NCBI GenBank assembly: GCA_003013855.2
Contig: ML058493.1
Span: forward strand, 2,604,001 to 2,668,000
DNA from: Liriodendron chinense
Taxonomy: Eukaryota > Streptophyta > Magnoliopsida > Magnoliales > Magnoliaceae
Direction of reading: 5' to 3'
DNA length: 64,000 nt
The translations under genes were made by a program, and so were the position numbers. Below, in pieces: positions 22,111 to 34,650 of this stretch (positions are counted from its first letter, which is position 1; each line of letters begins with the position of its first letter). The notes beneath the pieces were generated by a model that saw only the letters and a program-made list of their open reading frames with translations, was not told the DNA's origin and ran no database searches.

Positions 22111-23072
22111 TGATGAGGACACAAGACCATTTCAAGTGTACCAACGAAGAAAGCGCCATCCACAAGTATCATCCTTGTGGATAGGCGACTATTGAGGAGC
22201 TGAAGACCCTCCACACGTGATCACACACATAGAAGACCCCATCCAGAGAGGACACGTGTGTAGGAAGAATGCAGAAAAGGACTGAAGAGCTGAAGAGCTC
22301 AGGCGCCCGATCACTGTCTTCGGGCGCCCGATCGGGCGCCCGACCATTGCCTTCAGGCGCCCGAACTTGGCCTCTCGAGTGCCCGAAACTCTCTGGACGT
22401 TTTTGGACGTCTTCGGACGCCCGATCGGGCGCCCGACCGAGCGCCCGAACTTTTGCGCAGTTTTACTTATTTACACGTTTTTGCTTAGTTTAGTACTTTT
22501 ACTTGTTTTATTTGTCTATTTAAGTGGGCTAAGCCCTAAACACGAAATTAAATTTTTGATATTGATTAATGAAAGCCTCTTTGAGCTTCCTCCTGCCTCC
22601 TCTCTCTCTCTCATGGTGATTCTTCTCTTCTCTTGATCTTCTTCTTCTGATTTCTTCTTGAGCCCTTCCAACTTCTTCCAGGTATTTTATCTTCTGTTAT
22701 TATCATTCTAAATTTCTGCTTTGATTATTCCCTACGATCTAAACCTTGAGAATCGATCCAAACCCTAAATCCCCAAATTCCCAAATCCCTAATCCGAGAA
22801 ACCTCCTGGTTCTTCGGACTAGTGATCAACATTGATTGATTGGGTATAGCCATGCAAGATCGGAAGGTTCCATCCCTCGCCGGATCCAACCTATGCATTA
22901 TTTGAATCCCCTACTCCATGGTTGTGATGATGGCCCGTCTCATTGCATGTTTCCTTCATGTTTTTCTTAGTTTATGATGATTAATGCTAGATTTCATTAT
23001 TATTATTGTTTTTACCTCCGCTGAATAATTATGATCATGAGCATGCATCATATTTAAGGCTGTCCTGCATCA
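22111..23072 (+). repeat. 5' LTR of the chromovirus, 962 bp
   Basis: It starts tgatgaggacacaagaccat and ends ggctgtcctgcatca. Between 22302 and 22455 it has an array of gggcgcccga palindromic motifs; the partner LTR has fewer, which accounts for the 24-bp length difference. A TATA-like tatttaagtgg lies at about 22518. A pyrimidine-rich leader follows near 22590-22680. Confidence 0.93.
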
Positions 23073-23076
23073 AATT

Positions 23077-23087
23077 TGGTATCAGAG
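23077..23087 (+). other. Primer-binding site of the chromovirus (initiator Met tRNA type)
   Basis: tggtatcagag lies four bases after the 5' LTR and matches the 3' end complement of plant initiator methionine tRNA, the usual primer for plant LTR retrotransposons. Confidence 0.9.
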
Positions 23088-23365
23088 AACAGGCTTGCAT
23101 GGTTTTGTCTAGATCGAGTTATCAAAAATTAGGGTTTTGATTTTTAGGTTTAATTTAGGAAAGTCCAGATTTAGAAAGTTTTCAATTTTAGAAACTTTCC
23201 AATTTTAGAAAGTTTCCTAATTTGGAAAATTTCCAAATTTAACTCGTTTTCCGTTTTATTTTATTTGAGTCAGTTCATATCAGTTTTGCATCCATCGCAT
23301 CCATCTTGTGAGTTAAAATATCTAGTGGTCTAGTTGGGTAGAGTTTTGGTTCAAGTCTTGTTTGT

Positions 23366-24949
23366 ATGCCCACTAGGAGAGGTAGAGGTTTTGGACTCCA
23401 ACCTACCATGAGTAACGAGCAGTTATCTGAGCAACTTGCTCAATTGATACAAAAGATAACCGCCCTAGAAGCAAGTCACAAGCGTGATTTTGCCCGCCTT
23501 GAGGACCAAATCACCACTACCAGGACCAAGATTGAGCAACTAGAGGCGTCCCAAAGGGAAAACCCCGCTGTTGGGGATGATGCGCACTCCCAAGTGGGAG
23601 GAATCATAGAGGAACGCGCTGCCACACGTGGAGGTGGTGAAGATGGGAATCGTGGTAACGGTCGTCGTGTTGTGCGAGAGGCACGAGCCACATATGATCA
23701 TCAAGACCGCTATGATCCAGATGAGCGTGCGATGAAGAGTGTTAGAGTCGAGGCCCCGAGCTTTGATGGGCGCTTGGACCCCAAGGCATTCCTTGACTGG
23801 GTTGCTGACATGGACCACTACTTTGAGTGGTATGACATGTCAGAAAACCGTCAAATACGGTTTGCTAAGATGAAGCTTGTGGATCAAGCTAAGCTCTTTT
23901 GGACCAACAACGAACGTAGGATAGAAAGAGTTGGTATAGTTGGTAGAGCCCCTATCACACATTAGTATGAGATGAAAGAGAAGTTGAAGGAGAAGTACCT
24001 TCCCCTCTCATACCGTCAGAAGCTCCTTGACCAATGGCAATCCTTGCACCAAGGGTCAATGTCTGCTGCTGATTACATCGCTAAGTTTGAAGAATATGTA
24101 ATGCGATGTGATATCCAAGAAGACCCTCTAGTAACGCTCTTGCGTTTTAAGACGGGCCTTCGTGCGGATCTTCAGCGCGAGCTTATGACTTGGCCCTTAA
24201 CAGACTTAAATGAAGCATATCAAGTCGTGCAGGAATTAGAACAATATCTAAAGACTCCTGTAGTCCGTCGTTTCGAGTTCCGAGACTCCAGTGCTAGATC
24301 TAGTTCCCAGGGAACTAGACCTAATGTTGGTAATCAACCTAGGGTACAGGCGACCATTCCGCCTAGACCTAGGGAGGACAAGGGCAAAGGGGTTCTTGGT
24401 GTCGATCCTAGCAACACGAGCCAAGTGAGGTGCTTTGAGTGTGGCAATCTGGGCCACATGGCTAATCAATGTCCTACGAAGAACCGTGGGAAAGCCTTAG
24501 TTATAGGTGAGTCCCACGAGGGTGGAGATGACCAGGGTGATTATGAAGTTGAAGAGTATCACCCTGAAGGAGGACTTACTGATGATGAAGAGTTAGATGG
24601 AGAAGCAACGCTTGCAGTAGTCAAGCGTGTGCTAGCTCAGTCTAGGAGTAGTGCTGACTGGCGTCGAAGCACTATCTTCTACACTATTGCCAAGTGTGGT
24701 GAAAAGAATTGTAAGGTGATAGTGGACAGTGGAAGTTGTCAGAATGTGATTTCCACTGACACCTTAGAGCGCTTGAAACTGAAACCCACACCTCATCCAG
24801 ACCCATATAAAGTTTCGTGGGTTGACAAGACATCCATACCTATCACCCATCAATGTCTAGTCCCCATCGAGTTTGGGTCATACAAGGAGTCCCTGTGGTG
24901 TGATGTGTTACCTATGGATGTGGGGCATGTTATCCTAAGTAGACCGTGA
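23366..24949 (+). pseudogene. Chromovirus gag and protease (two in-frame stops)
   Basis: The frame opens MPTRRGRGFGLQ shortly after the primer site. An N-terminal coiled-coil-like stretch (residues about 15-75) precedes the retrotransposon gag core (APSFDGRLDPKAFLDWV). A TAG at 23963 interrupts gag; the same frame continues to a CCHC zinc knuckle CFECGNLGHMANQC (about 24432-24473) and an aspartic protease with the DSG triad (VIVDSGSCQNVIS, about 24718-24756). A second in-frame TGA at 24947 ends this stretch, in place of a Trp-like codon. Gag packages RNA; protease cleaves the polyprotein. Confidence 0.9.
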
Positions 24950-26215
24950 CTATTCGATAATGATGTCACGATCTTTGGCCGTTCTAATGTGTGTACCTTC
25001 ATGCATAACGATAAAAAGATCCAACTTAACCCTATGCCACCTGAGAGCACACTAGGGAAGAAAAAGGATGAGAAGGCAAGTGAGCCTAAAGGAGTGGGGA
25101 AATCCAAGCCTAAGTTTCTACATATAATAAATGCAAGAGAGTTTGAAAAAGAGACTAAGGAGGATTCTATGGTGTATGCCCTTGTGGCTAGAGAGATTAC
25201 ACCTGAGGTTCCATTAGAGTTACCCCGTGAGGTGACTTCCGTTCTGAAGGAATACAATGATGTATTTCCTGAAGATTTACCGAATGAGTTGCCACCTATG
25301 AGGGACATACAGCATCCCATTGATCTTGTCCCAGGGTCTACTCTACCGAACCTTCCTCACTACAGGATGAACCCTGCAGAACATACAGAATTAAAGAGAC
25401 AAGTTGATGAGCTTCTGCAAAAGGGTTTCATCCAAGAGAGTATGAGCCCGTGTGCCGTGCCTGCATTGCTGACGCCAAATAAAGATGGCATGTGGCGCAT
25501 GTGTGTGGACAGCCGTGCCATAAACAAAATTACTGTCAAGTACAGGTTCCCCATACCTAGACTTGATGACATGCTTGACATGATGGCCAGGTCCACCATA
25601 TTCTCTAAGATAGACCTCAAGAGTGGATATCACCAAATCCGTATACGCCCAGGGGATGAATGGAAAACTGCGTTTAAAACAAAAGATGGGTTGTATGAGT
25701 GGTTGGTCATGCCCTTCGGTTTGACTAATGTACCCAGTACGTTCATGCGGGTGATGACACAAGCTTTGAGGCCGTTCATGGAAAAGTTCCTAGTGGTGTA
25801 CTTTGATGACATCCTTATTTACAGTACCACTAAGGAATCACACCTTGAACATTTAAAGAAGGTTTGTAGCGTCCTTAGGAAAGAAAAGTTGTACGCTAAT
25901 CTTAAGAAATGCGCATTCATGTCTAGCCAAGTTGTGTTCTTAGGATTCATAGTGTCATCTGAAGGGATGCGTGTAGACCCTGAAAAGGTCAGGGCCATAG
26001 TTGAGTGGCCAGAACCAAGGAACATTCATGAGGTGCGAAGCTTTCACGGCCTAGCAACTTTCTATCATTGGTTCATTAGGAGTTTTAGCACGATCATGGC
26101 TCCCATTACAGAATGCATGAAAAAGGGAGAATTCGTATGGTCTAAAGCCGCAGTCAAGGCTTTTAAGGAAATTAAGGGACAAAATGGTAGAAGCTCCTGT
26201 CATGCACCTACCTGA
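24950..26215 (+). pseudogene. Chromovirus reverse transcriptase
   Basis: In the same frame as gag. The pre-RT linker (NAREFEKETKEDS) is followed by EYNDVFPEDLP, the RT fingers (KRQVDELLQKGFI, MCVDSRAINKIT, PIPRLDDMLD), KIDLKSGYHQIRI and the catalytic YFDD box at 25799-25810. The thumb and connection (VVFLGFIVSSEGM, FHGLATFYHWFIR) follow. The frame is lost around 26190, at the start of RNase H. The catalytic core itself has no stop. Confidence 0.93.
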
Positions 26216-28201
26216 CTTTTCTAAAGTCTTTGAAGTAGCGTGTGATGCGTCTGTGGTGTCGGTATAGGTGGAGTGTTGAGTCAAGAAGGACACCCAGTGG
26301 CCTATTTCAGTGGGAAGCTGAATGAGGCAAAACAAAAATACTCCACATGCGACAAAGAATTTTATGCGGTAGTGCAATCCCTGAGACATTGGTGACACTA
26401 TCTCCTACCGCAGGAATTCGTTTTGTTTTCTGACCATGAGGCTTTGAGATATTTGCATTCTCAGAAGAAACTCAACCCAAGGCATGCCAAGTGGGTAGCG
26501 GTTTCTTCAGGAATATTCGTTTGTGTTGAAACATAAGGCCGGGGTTGAAAACAAACCAGCAGGATGCCCTTAGTAGAAGAGTGGCGTTGCTCAACTCCTT
26601 GAGTGTAGAGGTAGTCGAGTTTAAGCAACTGAAAGATGAATACCCCACGTGTCCTGATTTTGGGGGTACTTACGCGTCACTCTCTAGTAACCAGCATATT
26701 ATGGGCGAATATGTTCTTAAAGATGGCTTCCTTTTCAAGGGAGACAGACTTTGCATTCCTCGTATGTCCCTTCGTGAATTCCTCATCTCGGAGCTTCATT
26801 CAGGGGGGATAGCTGGCCATTTTGGTCGTGATAAGACCATTGCACTTATGGAAGATCGTTTCTATTAGCCAAGTCTCAAGCGAGACGTAGCCAAAGTTTT
26901 AGGGCAGTGTCGTACATGTCAACTGGCAAAGCATAGAACAAAATACCGGGCTGTATACGCCATTGCCAGTGCACATGCTCTGTGGCAGGACATTAGTATG
27001 GACTTCGTGCTTGGGCTTCCCAAGACAATCAAATAGCACGATTCCATTTTTGTCGTGGTGGACCGTTTCTCTAAAATGGCGCATTTCCTCCCATGTTCAA
27101 AAACATCAGATGCGTCTCATGTCGCTCGTATCTTTTTTTATGGTGTGGTGCATCTCCATGGGTTACCTAAAACCATAGTGTCTGATCGTTATATTCGATT
27201 CACTAGCTATTTTTGGAAGACACTGTGGCACATTATGGGAACTCGTTTGCAATTCTCTACTGCTTACCACCCACAAACAGACGGTCAAACTGAGGTGGTG
27301 AACCGTAGTCTTGGAAATCTTCTGCGTTGTCTAGTGGGTGAACATGTTAAGGCTTGGGACCTAATTTTACCAACTGCTGAATTTGCTTATAATAGGTCAG
27401 TAAATCGATCTACAGGGATGAGTCCATTTGAGGTTGTTAGTGGGTATAAACCTAGAATGCCAATAGATCTCTTACCCATGTCTGTCAACCAAAGGTCTTC
27501 TGAATCAGCCGATGCATTTGCACGACATATCCATGAATTGCATACACATATTAGACAGCGGTTAAGTAAGAGTAATGATAATTATAAAATTTCAGCTGAT
27601 TCTCATCATAGACTGCTAGATTTTCAAGAAGGAGACTGTAATGGTGAGGGTAAGGCCAGAGCGGTTCCCACAGGGTTCCGCTAAGAAATTACAAGCACGT
27701 AGTGCTGGACCATTCAAGATAGTGCAGAAAATTGGGTCCAATGCGTATCAGATTGACCTTCCAGCTGAAATGAGCATTAACCCGACTTTCAATGTAGAAG
27801 ATCTAGTCCGTTCCCCTGACCCTACCATTGACCCATCATTTCATTCATGGCCCTACTCTGATTTTGCTTCACAACCCCTTCCGCCCCTCCCTCCACCTAT
27901 TGTCCATAAAGAAGAAATTGAAGAGATCTTGGATGATGAGATAGTATCTACAAGAGATGGAGGATTCCAAAGGTATCTTGTCCAATGGAGGAACAAACCA
28001 CCTTCTGAAGCTACATGGTTAACTGAAGCGGAAGTGCAGCGTGTTAATCCAGACTTACTAGAGCGCCACAAGAGTTTTAACTCGTCGGAGTCGAGTTTTT
28101 CTCACCCGAGGGGAGTTGATGAGGACACAAGACCATTTCAAGTGTACCAACGAAGAAAGCGCCATCCACAAGTATCATCCTTGTGGATAGGCGACTATTG
28201 A
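26216..28201 (+). pseudogene. Chromovirus RNase H, integrase and chromodomain
   Basis: RNase H (FEVACDAS, then YFSGKLNEAKQKYST and FSDHEALRYL) carries frameshifts and a stop in place of a Trp-like codon (near 26392). Integrase has the zinc-binding region (H..H..C-x2-C, about 26797-26925, with a stop at 26866), the catalytic core with MDF, IVSDR and a Glu in QTDGQTEVVNR, and the PERF module in a shifted frame from 27641. A chromodomain follows (about 27912-28070: EEIEEILDDEIVS, YLVQWRNKPPSEATW). The frame then runs across the polypurine tract (28108-28116) and 85 bases into the 3' LTR, ending at the stop at 28199-28201. Confidence 0.92.
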
Positions 28202-29054
28202 GGAGCTGAAAACCCTCCACACGTGATCACACACATAGAAGACCCCATCCAGGGAGGACACGTGTGTAGAAAGAATGCAGAAAAGGACTGAAGAGCTGAA
28301 GACCTCGGGCGCCCGACCATTGCCTTCGGGCGCCCGATTGGGTACCCGAACTTGGCCTCTCGAGCGCCTGAAACTCTCTGGTCGTTTTTGGACGTCTTCG
28401 GGCGCCCGATCGGGCGCCCGAACTTTTGCGCAGTTTTACTTATTTACACATTTTTGCTTAGTTTAGGGGTAGTTTAGTACTTTTACTTGTTTCATTTGTC
28501 TATTTAAGTGGGCTAGGCCCTAAACACGAAATTAACTTTTTGATATTAATTAATGAAAGCCTCTTTGAGCTTCCTCCTGCCTCCTCTCTCTCTCATGGTG
28601 ATTCTTCTCGTCTCTTGATCTTCTTCTTCTGATTTCTTCTTGAGCCCTTCCAACTTCTTCCAGGTATTTTAGCTTCTGTTATTATCATTCTAAATTTCTG
28701 CTTTGATTATTCCCTACGATCTAAACCTTGAGAATCGATCCAAACCCTAAATCCCCAAATTCTCGAATCCCTAATCCGAGAAACCTCCTGGTTCTTCGGA
28801 CTAGTGATCAACATTGATCGATTGGGTATAGCCATGCAAGATCGGGAGGTTCCATCCCTCGCCGGATCCAACCTATGCATTATTTGAATCCCCTACTCCA
28901 CGGTTGTGATGATGGCCCGTCTCATTGCATGTTTCCTTTATGTTTTTCTTAGTTTATGATGATTAATGCTAGATTTCATTATTATTATTGTTTTTACCTC
29001 CGCTGAATAATTGTGATCATGAGCATGCATCATATTTAGGACTGTCCTGCATCA
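28117..29054 (+). repeat. 3' LTR of the chromovirus, 938 bp
   Basis: Starts tgatgaggacacaagaccat right after polypurine gaggggagt and ends actgtcctgcatca. Its first 85 bases double as the 3' end of pol. The gggcgcccga array lies at 28307-28430. Confidence 0.93.
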
Positions 29055-30330
29055 CTCCCCCTACTGGCAAGAAGTAATTGATGCAACGGCAAAGGCAAGC
29101 AAAGGAATGAAGACACCCACAGTTTGTGACATTAGGGAGAAGTGGACAAACGTGAAATATGAGGATGTGAAGGCACGCGTGCCCACTTTTAAGCCCAAAT
29201 GGCAGACCAGATGGTGCACTATAATGTCTGATAGTTGGACTAACTCGGCATACCATAATCAATTTCCTAGTGTATTAGCACTTAGTTACAATATTCCATA
29301 AATCAATTGATGCATCGAAGACAACGAAGAATGCAAGTTACGTATATTCAGCCTTATGGATAAAGTGGGGGATGAGATTGGAGAGGCAACTATGGTGCAA
29401 ATTGTGACCGATAATAAAGCAACGTACAAGGCAACAAGAAAAAAGTTGATAAAAAAGAGACCACATTAGTTATGGCCACCACGTGCCGCGCGCTACATCG
29501 ACCTTATCCTAGAAGAATTGGAAAGAAGAAAAATGTCACAAAATTGGTTGAAAAGGGAATCCTAGAAGATATTGCAAAGAAGAATGTTGCAAAATTGGTT
29601 GAAATGGGAAAGGAAGTGACGACGTTCACCTACAACCAGAACTAACTAATTGCCATAACGAGGAAGCTCATGAAGAGGAAGGAGCTCCTTGGGCCTGCAT
29701 CAAGTAGATTTGCAACAAATTTTATAGCCCTTGAAAGTTTGTATGAGCATCAAGTAGAGTTAAGAGAGATGCTCGCTTCGTGAGATTGGCTCAATACAAA
29801 ATATGGGAAGAAGATATTGGGGACACCAGTTGAAGCTATGTCGACCATAAGGGACAACAAATATTGGCAAAGTGTTGCAAACATCCTCAAGGTGATGGAA
29901 TCATTGATGAGAGTCATTGTCGAATCCAACGAGATACCTACCATGGGCTTCCTCTACAACGTCACGGATAAGGCAAAGTTTGATGTTCATCAAGATTGTA
30001 AACACCATATGGATTTCTAGAAGATGATCAACTAGCATTAGATGAATCAGCTTCACCACCATCTTCATGCAGCAGGTAAACTCTTTGTTACTATGCACTT
30101 TCTTGTCTTTGACCCATTAACTAAGTTGATTACTACAAAGTTCATTATTGCAAATTGCACTATACATTACTACTCAAATCCAATAAACAAATATTCTCAA
30201 TCATACGGCGAGGAGGGTGAGGTACCTGTTGGGCTTAAGAATGTGATAAAAAGATTAGAGTCTGACTTAGATAAACAAATAAGGGCATTGAATGAAATAC
30301 ACTGTAAAAGTCTTTATTGATCTTTAATTT
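29055..30330 (+). pseudogene. hAT transposase remnant, central catalytic part
   Basis: The frame resumes after the chromovirus with PYWQEVIDATAKASKGMKTP. It continues CTIMSDSWTNSA (the conserved MSDGWTD position, carrying a catalytic Asp), then VVQIVTDNKATYKATRKKL (VTDN motif) and ARYIDLILEELER. Further pieces include KYWQSVANILKVMESLMRVI and NQLHHHLHAAGKLF, matching the late catalytic region of plant hATs. Stops and small shifts occur throughout. It is interrupted again near 30,470 by a LINE fragment. Confidence 0.88.
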
Positions 30331-30469
30331 TGTTATTTACGTGATTTAAACAGTACAAAGCTAAAAATGTTTTGCAGCTTTTGCCGCAAGTAAAGACAGT
30401 CCATCAGACAACTCCTCTAACGTCATTGCATAAAAGGCAGTCCATCAGACAGCTCCAAATAATAGAATG

Positions 30470-31740
30470 GTTTTGGTGTTTTTTTCTTTTTTTTGAAAAT
30501 TGACTAAAGATTTTATTGAAAACTCGCGAGGAGCGAGCAAAAAACAAAGAAACAGAAAAAACAGAGAAAATTACAAAAGAAATACAGAATGCAAGTGGTT
30601 AGGGTATACCATATTTACACAAGTAACCCATTCCAATACACAAAATTTGATCTTACGAATACAATCCAGGACTGTCACCTCCCTAATCTTGAAACAACGT
30701 TCATTTCAAACTCCAAATAACCCAAAAAGTAGCCATGATAAGTAATCGCCACAAGGCCTTTGTAGATTTGTCATATCCTCCACCATTCCACGCCCATAAC
30801 AGATCAAGAACTGACCTCAGCATCACCCACTCAATACAAAGCATGATAAGAAAATGGTCCCCGACTTGTCTTGCATAATAACAGTGGATGAATAAATGAT
30901 CAATTGATTCCACATCCCCCATGCATAACAAACATACATTTGGAAGAATAAGACCCCACCTTTGCAAATTAGCCACTATTAGAACTCGCTTCCTACCCAA
31001 TAACCATATGAAAGTCGTAATTCGAGGAGGAGCACCAAACGACCAAAGATGAGAAGGGAAGCAAACATGATGAACACATGAGGATGCTTGCAGCAGTGAA
31101 TAGAAGGATTGCACGGAAACCAACCTGATCTGTGAGCAAACCAAACCATTGAATCGCTTTCAAAGGGATTGATATTTTTATTTTTGAGTGTAGACATTAA
31201 TGAGGCATATTCTTTAATTTCACTATCCGTTAAGTTCCCACAAAAAGGAGCCCAAATCATGTGTACCATGCTAATAATATAACAACGATCAATAGTAATG
31301 TGTCTATTCGCTGCCACCCTAACCAAACTAGTAAATGCCTAAGAAAGTGGTCTAACACCACACCATATATCATCCCAAAAACGAATTATGATTCCCAAGC
31401 TAATAGACAAAGAGATGCCTTGTCGAAATCTGTGTTCTATCAAAGCGATGGATTTCCAAATGTGAGAAGCATGATACAATGTAGAACATTTTACTCCCCA
31501 GCCCCCTGCGTGAAGACCCTTTTTTTTTCAATGAGAACTCTCCAAAGGGTATCTTCTTTGCGTCCCAATCTCCATAACCATTTACCAAGAAGAGTAATAT
31601 TCATTAGATGCACTTCCCTAATTCCAGTTCCTCCGTCTTCCAATGGACGACAAACCTCGTTCCAATTTAGAAGATGGAACTATTGACCGACCCATACCAA
31701 AGAAAGTCTCTCCTTCATTTCTCCGAACGATTAAGAAGTG
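30470..31740 (-). mobile_element. 5'-truncated LINE, 3' end with zinc-binding RT domain
   Basis: On the minus strand, 31740-31400 contains RRNE and LGKWLWRLG-like pieces of the post-RT region. 31144-30701 reads PPRITTFIWLLGRKRVL, NLQRWGLILPNVCLLCMGD and SIDHLFIHCYYAR: the C-x2-C...H-x4-H-type zf-RVT domain at the end of plant L1 ORF2. The end towards 30480 on this strand is A-rich, as expected of a LINE 3' tail. The copy is truncated upstream of about 31740 and carries stops. It was inserted antisense within the hAT remnant. Confidence 0.85.
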
Positions 31741-31844
31741 ATTTCGGGCACTTAAAAAGAGACATAAAATAAAATGGTTTTACTTATTTAGTGATATAAA
31801 AGGGATTTGATAGTTTTTTAGCTAATGTAATTTTTCACATACAA

Positions 31845-32650
31845 TCAACTAGTGGATGCATTATGGAGAGAGTGCACCCACTCTCAAGGCAATTGCAATC
31901 AAAGTGTTGAGCCAAACAACTTCTTCTAGCTGTGAGAGGGATTGAAGTTGTTTTGCACTCAATTCATTCCACGAATAGAAATAGACTACAGACCAAGACA
32001 TTCAATCGGCTCGTCTATATGCATTACAACATGAAGTTATGATTGTGGAATTCAAGGCGTGTGGCAAATTTAGTTGAAGATGGCGACTACTATCCAATAA
32101 ATTTGGACCACATTTACGATGAGGATGACTCAGTTCTACCTTGGATGAAACAATGGGAGAAACATGTGGAAGAAAACAATGAAGAAGTCAAGGTCAACGA
32201 TCCAGAAATACGTGCCGCTCAACAACAGTCGTGCAACTATCTTGAATCAAGAGAAGACGTCTCCACCTATCCAAGAGAGGTTAAGCAGTAGTAGCGACAA
32301 CAAAGAAACCGAGTTGGATGATGGTGGCAATAATGATGATGATGATGCACCTGCTAGTCCTGCTTCTAGTGTTACTCAGTATCTCGTAAGTTGTTAACGC
32401 ATCACAAGGTCGATGAGCATCGACAAACTAGAGGAGACCAAACTTACAAATGCATTGAGTCACAATACAACTAGCCAAGAAGGAGAGGGGAAGGGTCATG
32501 AAGAGGTTGACGCCAATGGTAGAGCAGGAATTGGAGCACTCAGACATCAGACCGTTTATGAATATGGACATGATGAGTCATATGGGCATGGCCATGGAAG
32601 ACAATATATGAAACCTGTTGAAGCACATTCATGTTGAACTAATCCTATTT
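31845..32650 (+). pseudogene. hAT transposase remnant, C-terminal dimerisation region
   Basis: The plus strand near 31876-31960 reads LKAIAIKVLSQTTSSS, CERD and CFALNSFHE, equivalent to the hAT C-terminal dimerisation domain (usually L..LAIRILSQTCSSS.CERNWS). The following stretch to about 32650 has acidic and low-complexity sequence (runs of gat codons at 32330-32350) that probably belongs to the tail of the same protein. The right end of the hAT element was not resolved. Confidence 0.8.
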
Positions 32651-32751
32651 GAGCATACAATCCATATCATGGTCAATATAGGGGATACAAATATCCAGAT
32701 CCAAAGCTAAGCCACTCATAATACAAATATCCAGATCCAAATCTAAGCCGC

Positions 32752-32768
32752 TCATCATCATCATCATC

Positions 32769-32838
<70 letters not shown>
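32752..32838. repeat. Microsatellite (TCA)n then (TC)n
   Basis: Seven to eight tca units are followed by about 33 tc units. Confidence 0.95.
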
Positions 32839-32842
<4 letters not shown>

Positions 32843-33870
32843 CAAGTAGCACCAGGGGCAAGGGTACTGCTATGGCTACGATGGTGGCTACGGGTCATCA
32901 TCTGGCACTAATTCTTACACAAATTCCACGCAGCGAATGCTTAATGGCAATGAGGATCATGGCCAATCATCCTTAGGATTCATTGATAAGGTCTTCCCCA
33001 TAGGATCTTATTATTATGAATATGTGGCACCTGCTCCACAGTTGTAGTAGGATGACAATGGCATAAAGGTCACACGACCACAAGCAAATATTTCTTTCTA
33101 GTAGTGACCACAATACTTGACTGGTGCTGGTGGTGTGTGTGTGTGTGGATGACAAAAATGATGTATCATAAACTATAATTTTGTAATAATAATATTTTCT
33201 ATTTATAACATTGACCATTCTCCATTGTTAATAGCTTAAATAGGTTACATGGTATATTTATATTACATCCATCATTGTGTCATTGATGCTCATATTATCT
33301 TATTTATATTGAATCATAATAAAATATATTTAAGGAAATGAAATATAGGTGTTCTGAAGCCAATCCAAGCCTGTCGGTTGGGTTCATAAAATCAGCAGAC
33401 AAGACAAGGTAACACTCTTACCAAAGAGTGGATCGTTACAGCCATTGTAAACTTGTTCAAAACTAAAAAAGAATTCATATTTGCAATCCTCTAATTAAAT
33501 GGGATTTTTCCCATATTTTTTCGGATTTATCTGGTTAAAAAAAACCGTTATGAGAGGCATAATGTCGTTACACCCTCATTAAGATCACCGTTACCATTAC
33601 GAAACACCTTGGGTCAATCACTTCTAGCACCTCTTCCTACTCAATAGGGCATTCAAGCATATACGCATCCTCCTCATTAATGCGATCAAAATCCAAGTTG
33701 TAGAGAGTTAGTTTGCCTCATCCCTCATTATTGTAAATCTTCTTGTAGAAGTCCACAACCATGCAAACCTCTTCCCATTTATCCATCATAATCCCATCAG
33801 CCTCTAAGCTATAGGATGCGATTAAATCATCTTCTAACATCCACAATCCTATGGAAATATTTAGTGTTAT

Positions 33871-34442
33871 CAGTGTTGTCATATGCGATTGCATATTCAA
33901 TTTTTTTCAAGCGGATCGTATGCCATGATGGCATATGCAATCCTGAATTGTAAGCCATCGCATACAAATGTATGTGATCATTTTGCGATTGCATATACAT
34001 GTATGCAATGGCATACTCCATACGCAATTGCATACATGTCCCAAGGGTAAAAAAATAATGATGATGATGATGATGATCGTTGGGGCACTTTTGCCTATGA
34101 ATAAGCACTCATATACCCCCATTTTCCATATTCTAAAGCTCTTTCTCTCTTACTCTAAACTCTCTTCAAATCATAATCTCTCCTCCTAATCTCTCTCTTT
34201 TACAAATTACTATTCATTTCCCATTTTCTCTTTCAAGTTTGAAGCTTGAACCAAGTTTTAAGCTTACTCTTCCAAGTTTCTCTCTTTAACAACAACCATA
34301 GGTCTAAGGATTCAAGATTCAAGTTCAAAGTTCAACCAACAACAATCAAGTTTCAAGAAGATCAAGATCATTTCTTCTTCTTCTCTTTCTTTTTTAAAGA
34401 TATAATTACTTGGCACTAGATTTTTCATTTCTCTCACCCATT

Positions 34443-34501
<59 letters not shown>

Positions 34502-34582
34502 CTAGTCTTAGACCCTTAATCTCTCAATCACTCATTCTCTCATAATCTCATTCATTGATTCATTCTCTATTGTCTAATCTCC

Positions 34583-34650
<68 letters not shown>

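Larger units (their letters stand above)
22111..29054 (+). mobile_element. Ty3/gypsy chromovirus, near-complete, 6,944 bp, TSD ctccc
   Basis: LTRs at 22111-23072 and 28117-29054, a Met-tRNA primer site, a polypurine tract, and gag, protease, RT, RNase H, integrase and C-terminal chromodomain in order are present. The target duplication ctccc is exact (22106-22110 and 29055-29059). The chromodomain and gene order place it among plant chromoviruses, most like the Tekay/Del branch (inference). In-frame stops and frameshifts make it defective. It is inserted in the hAT transposase, same strand. LTR similarity by eye is high, so it is younger than the copy at 7843. Confidence 0.95.

Noticed and set aside
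31261..31686. 141-codon plus-strand open frame
   Set aside because: It is the antisense shadow of the LINE fragment on the minus strand.
33366..33610. Fragment of the gtaacggc-type hAT family
   Set aside because: Phrases such as ccgttaccattacgaaacacc resemble the element at 18086, but no matching second end or duplication was found.
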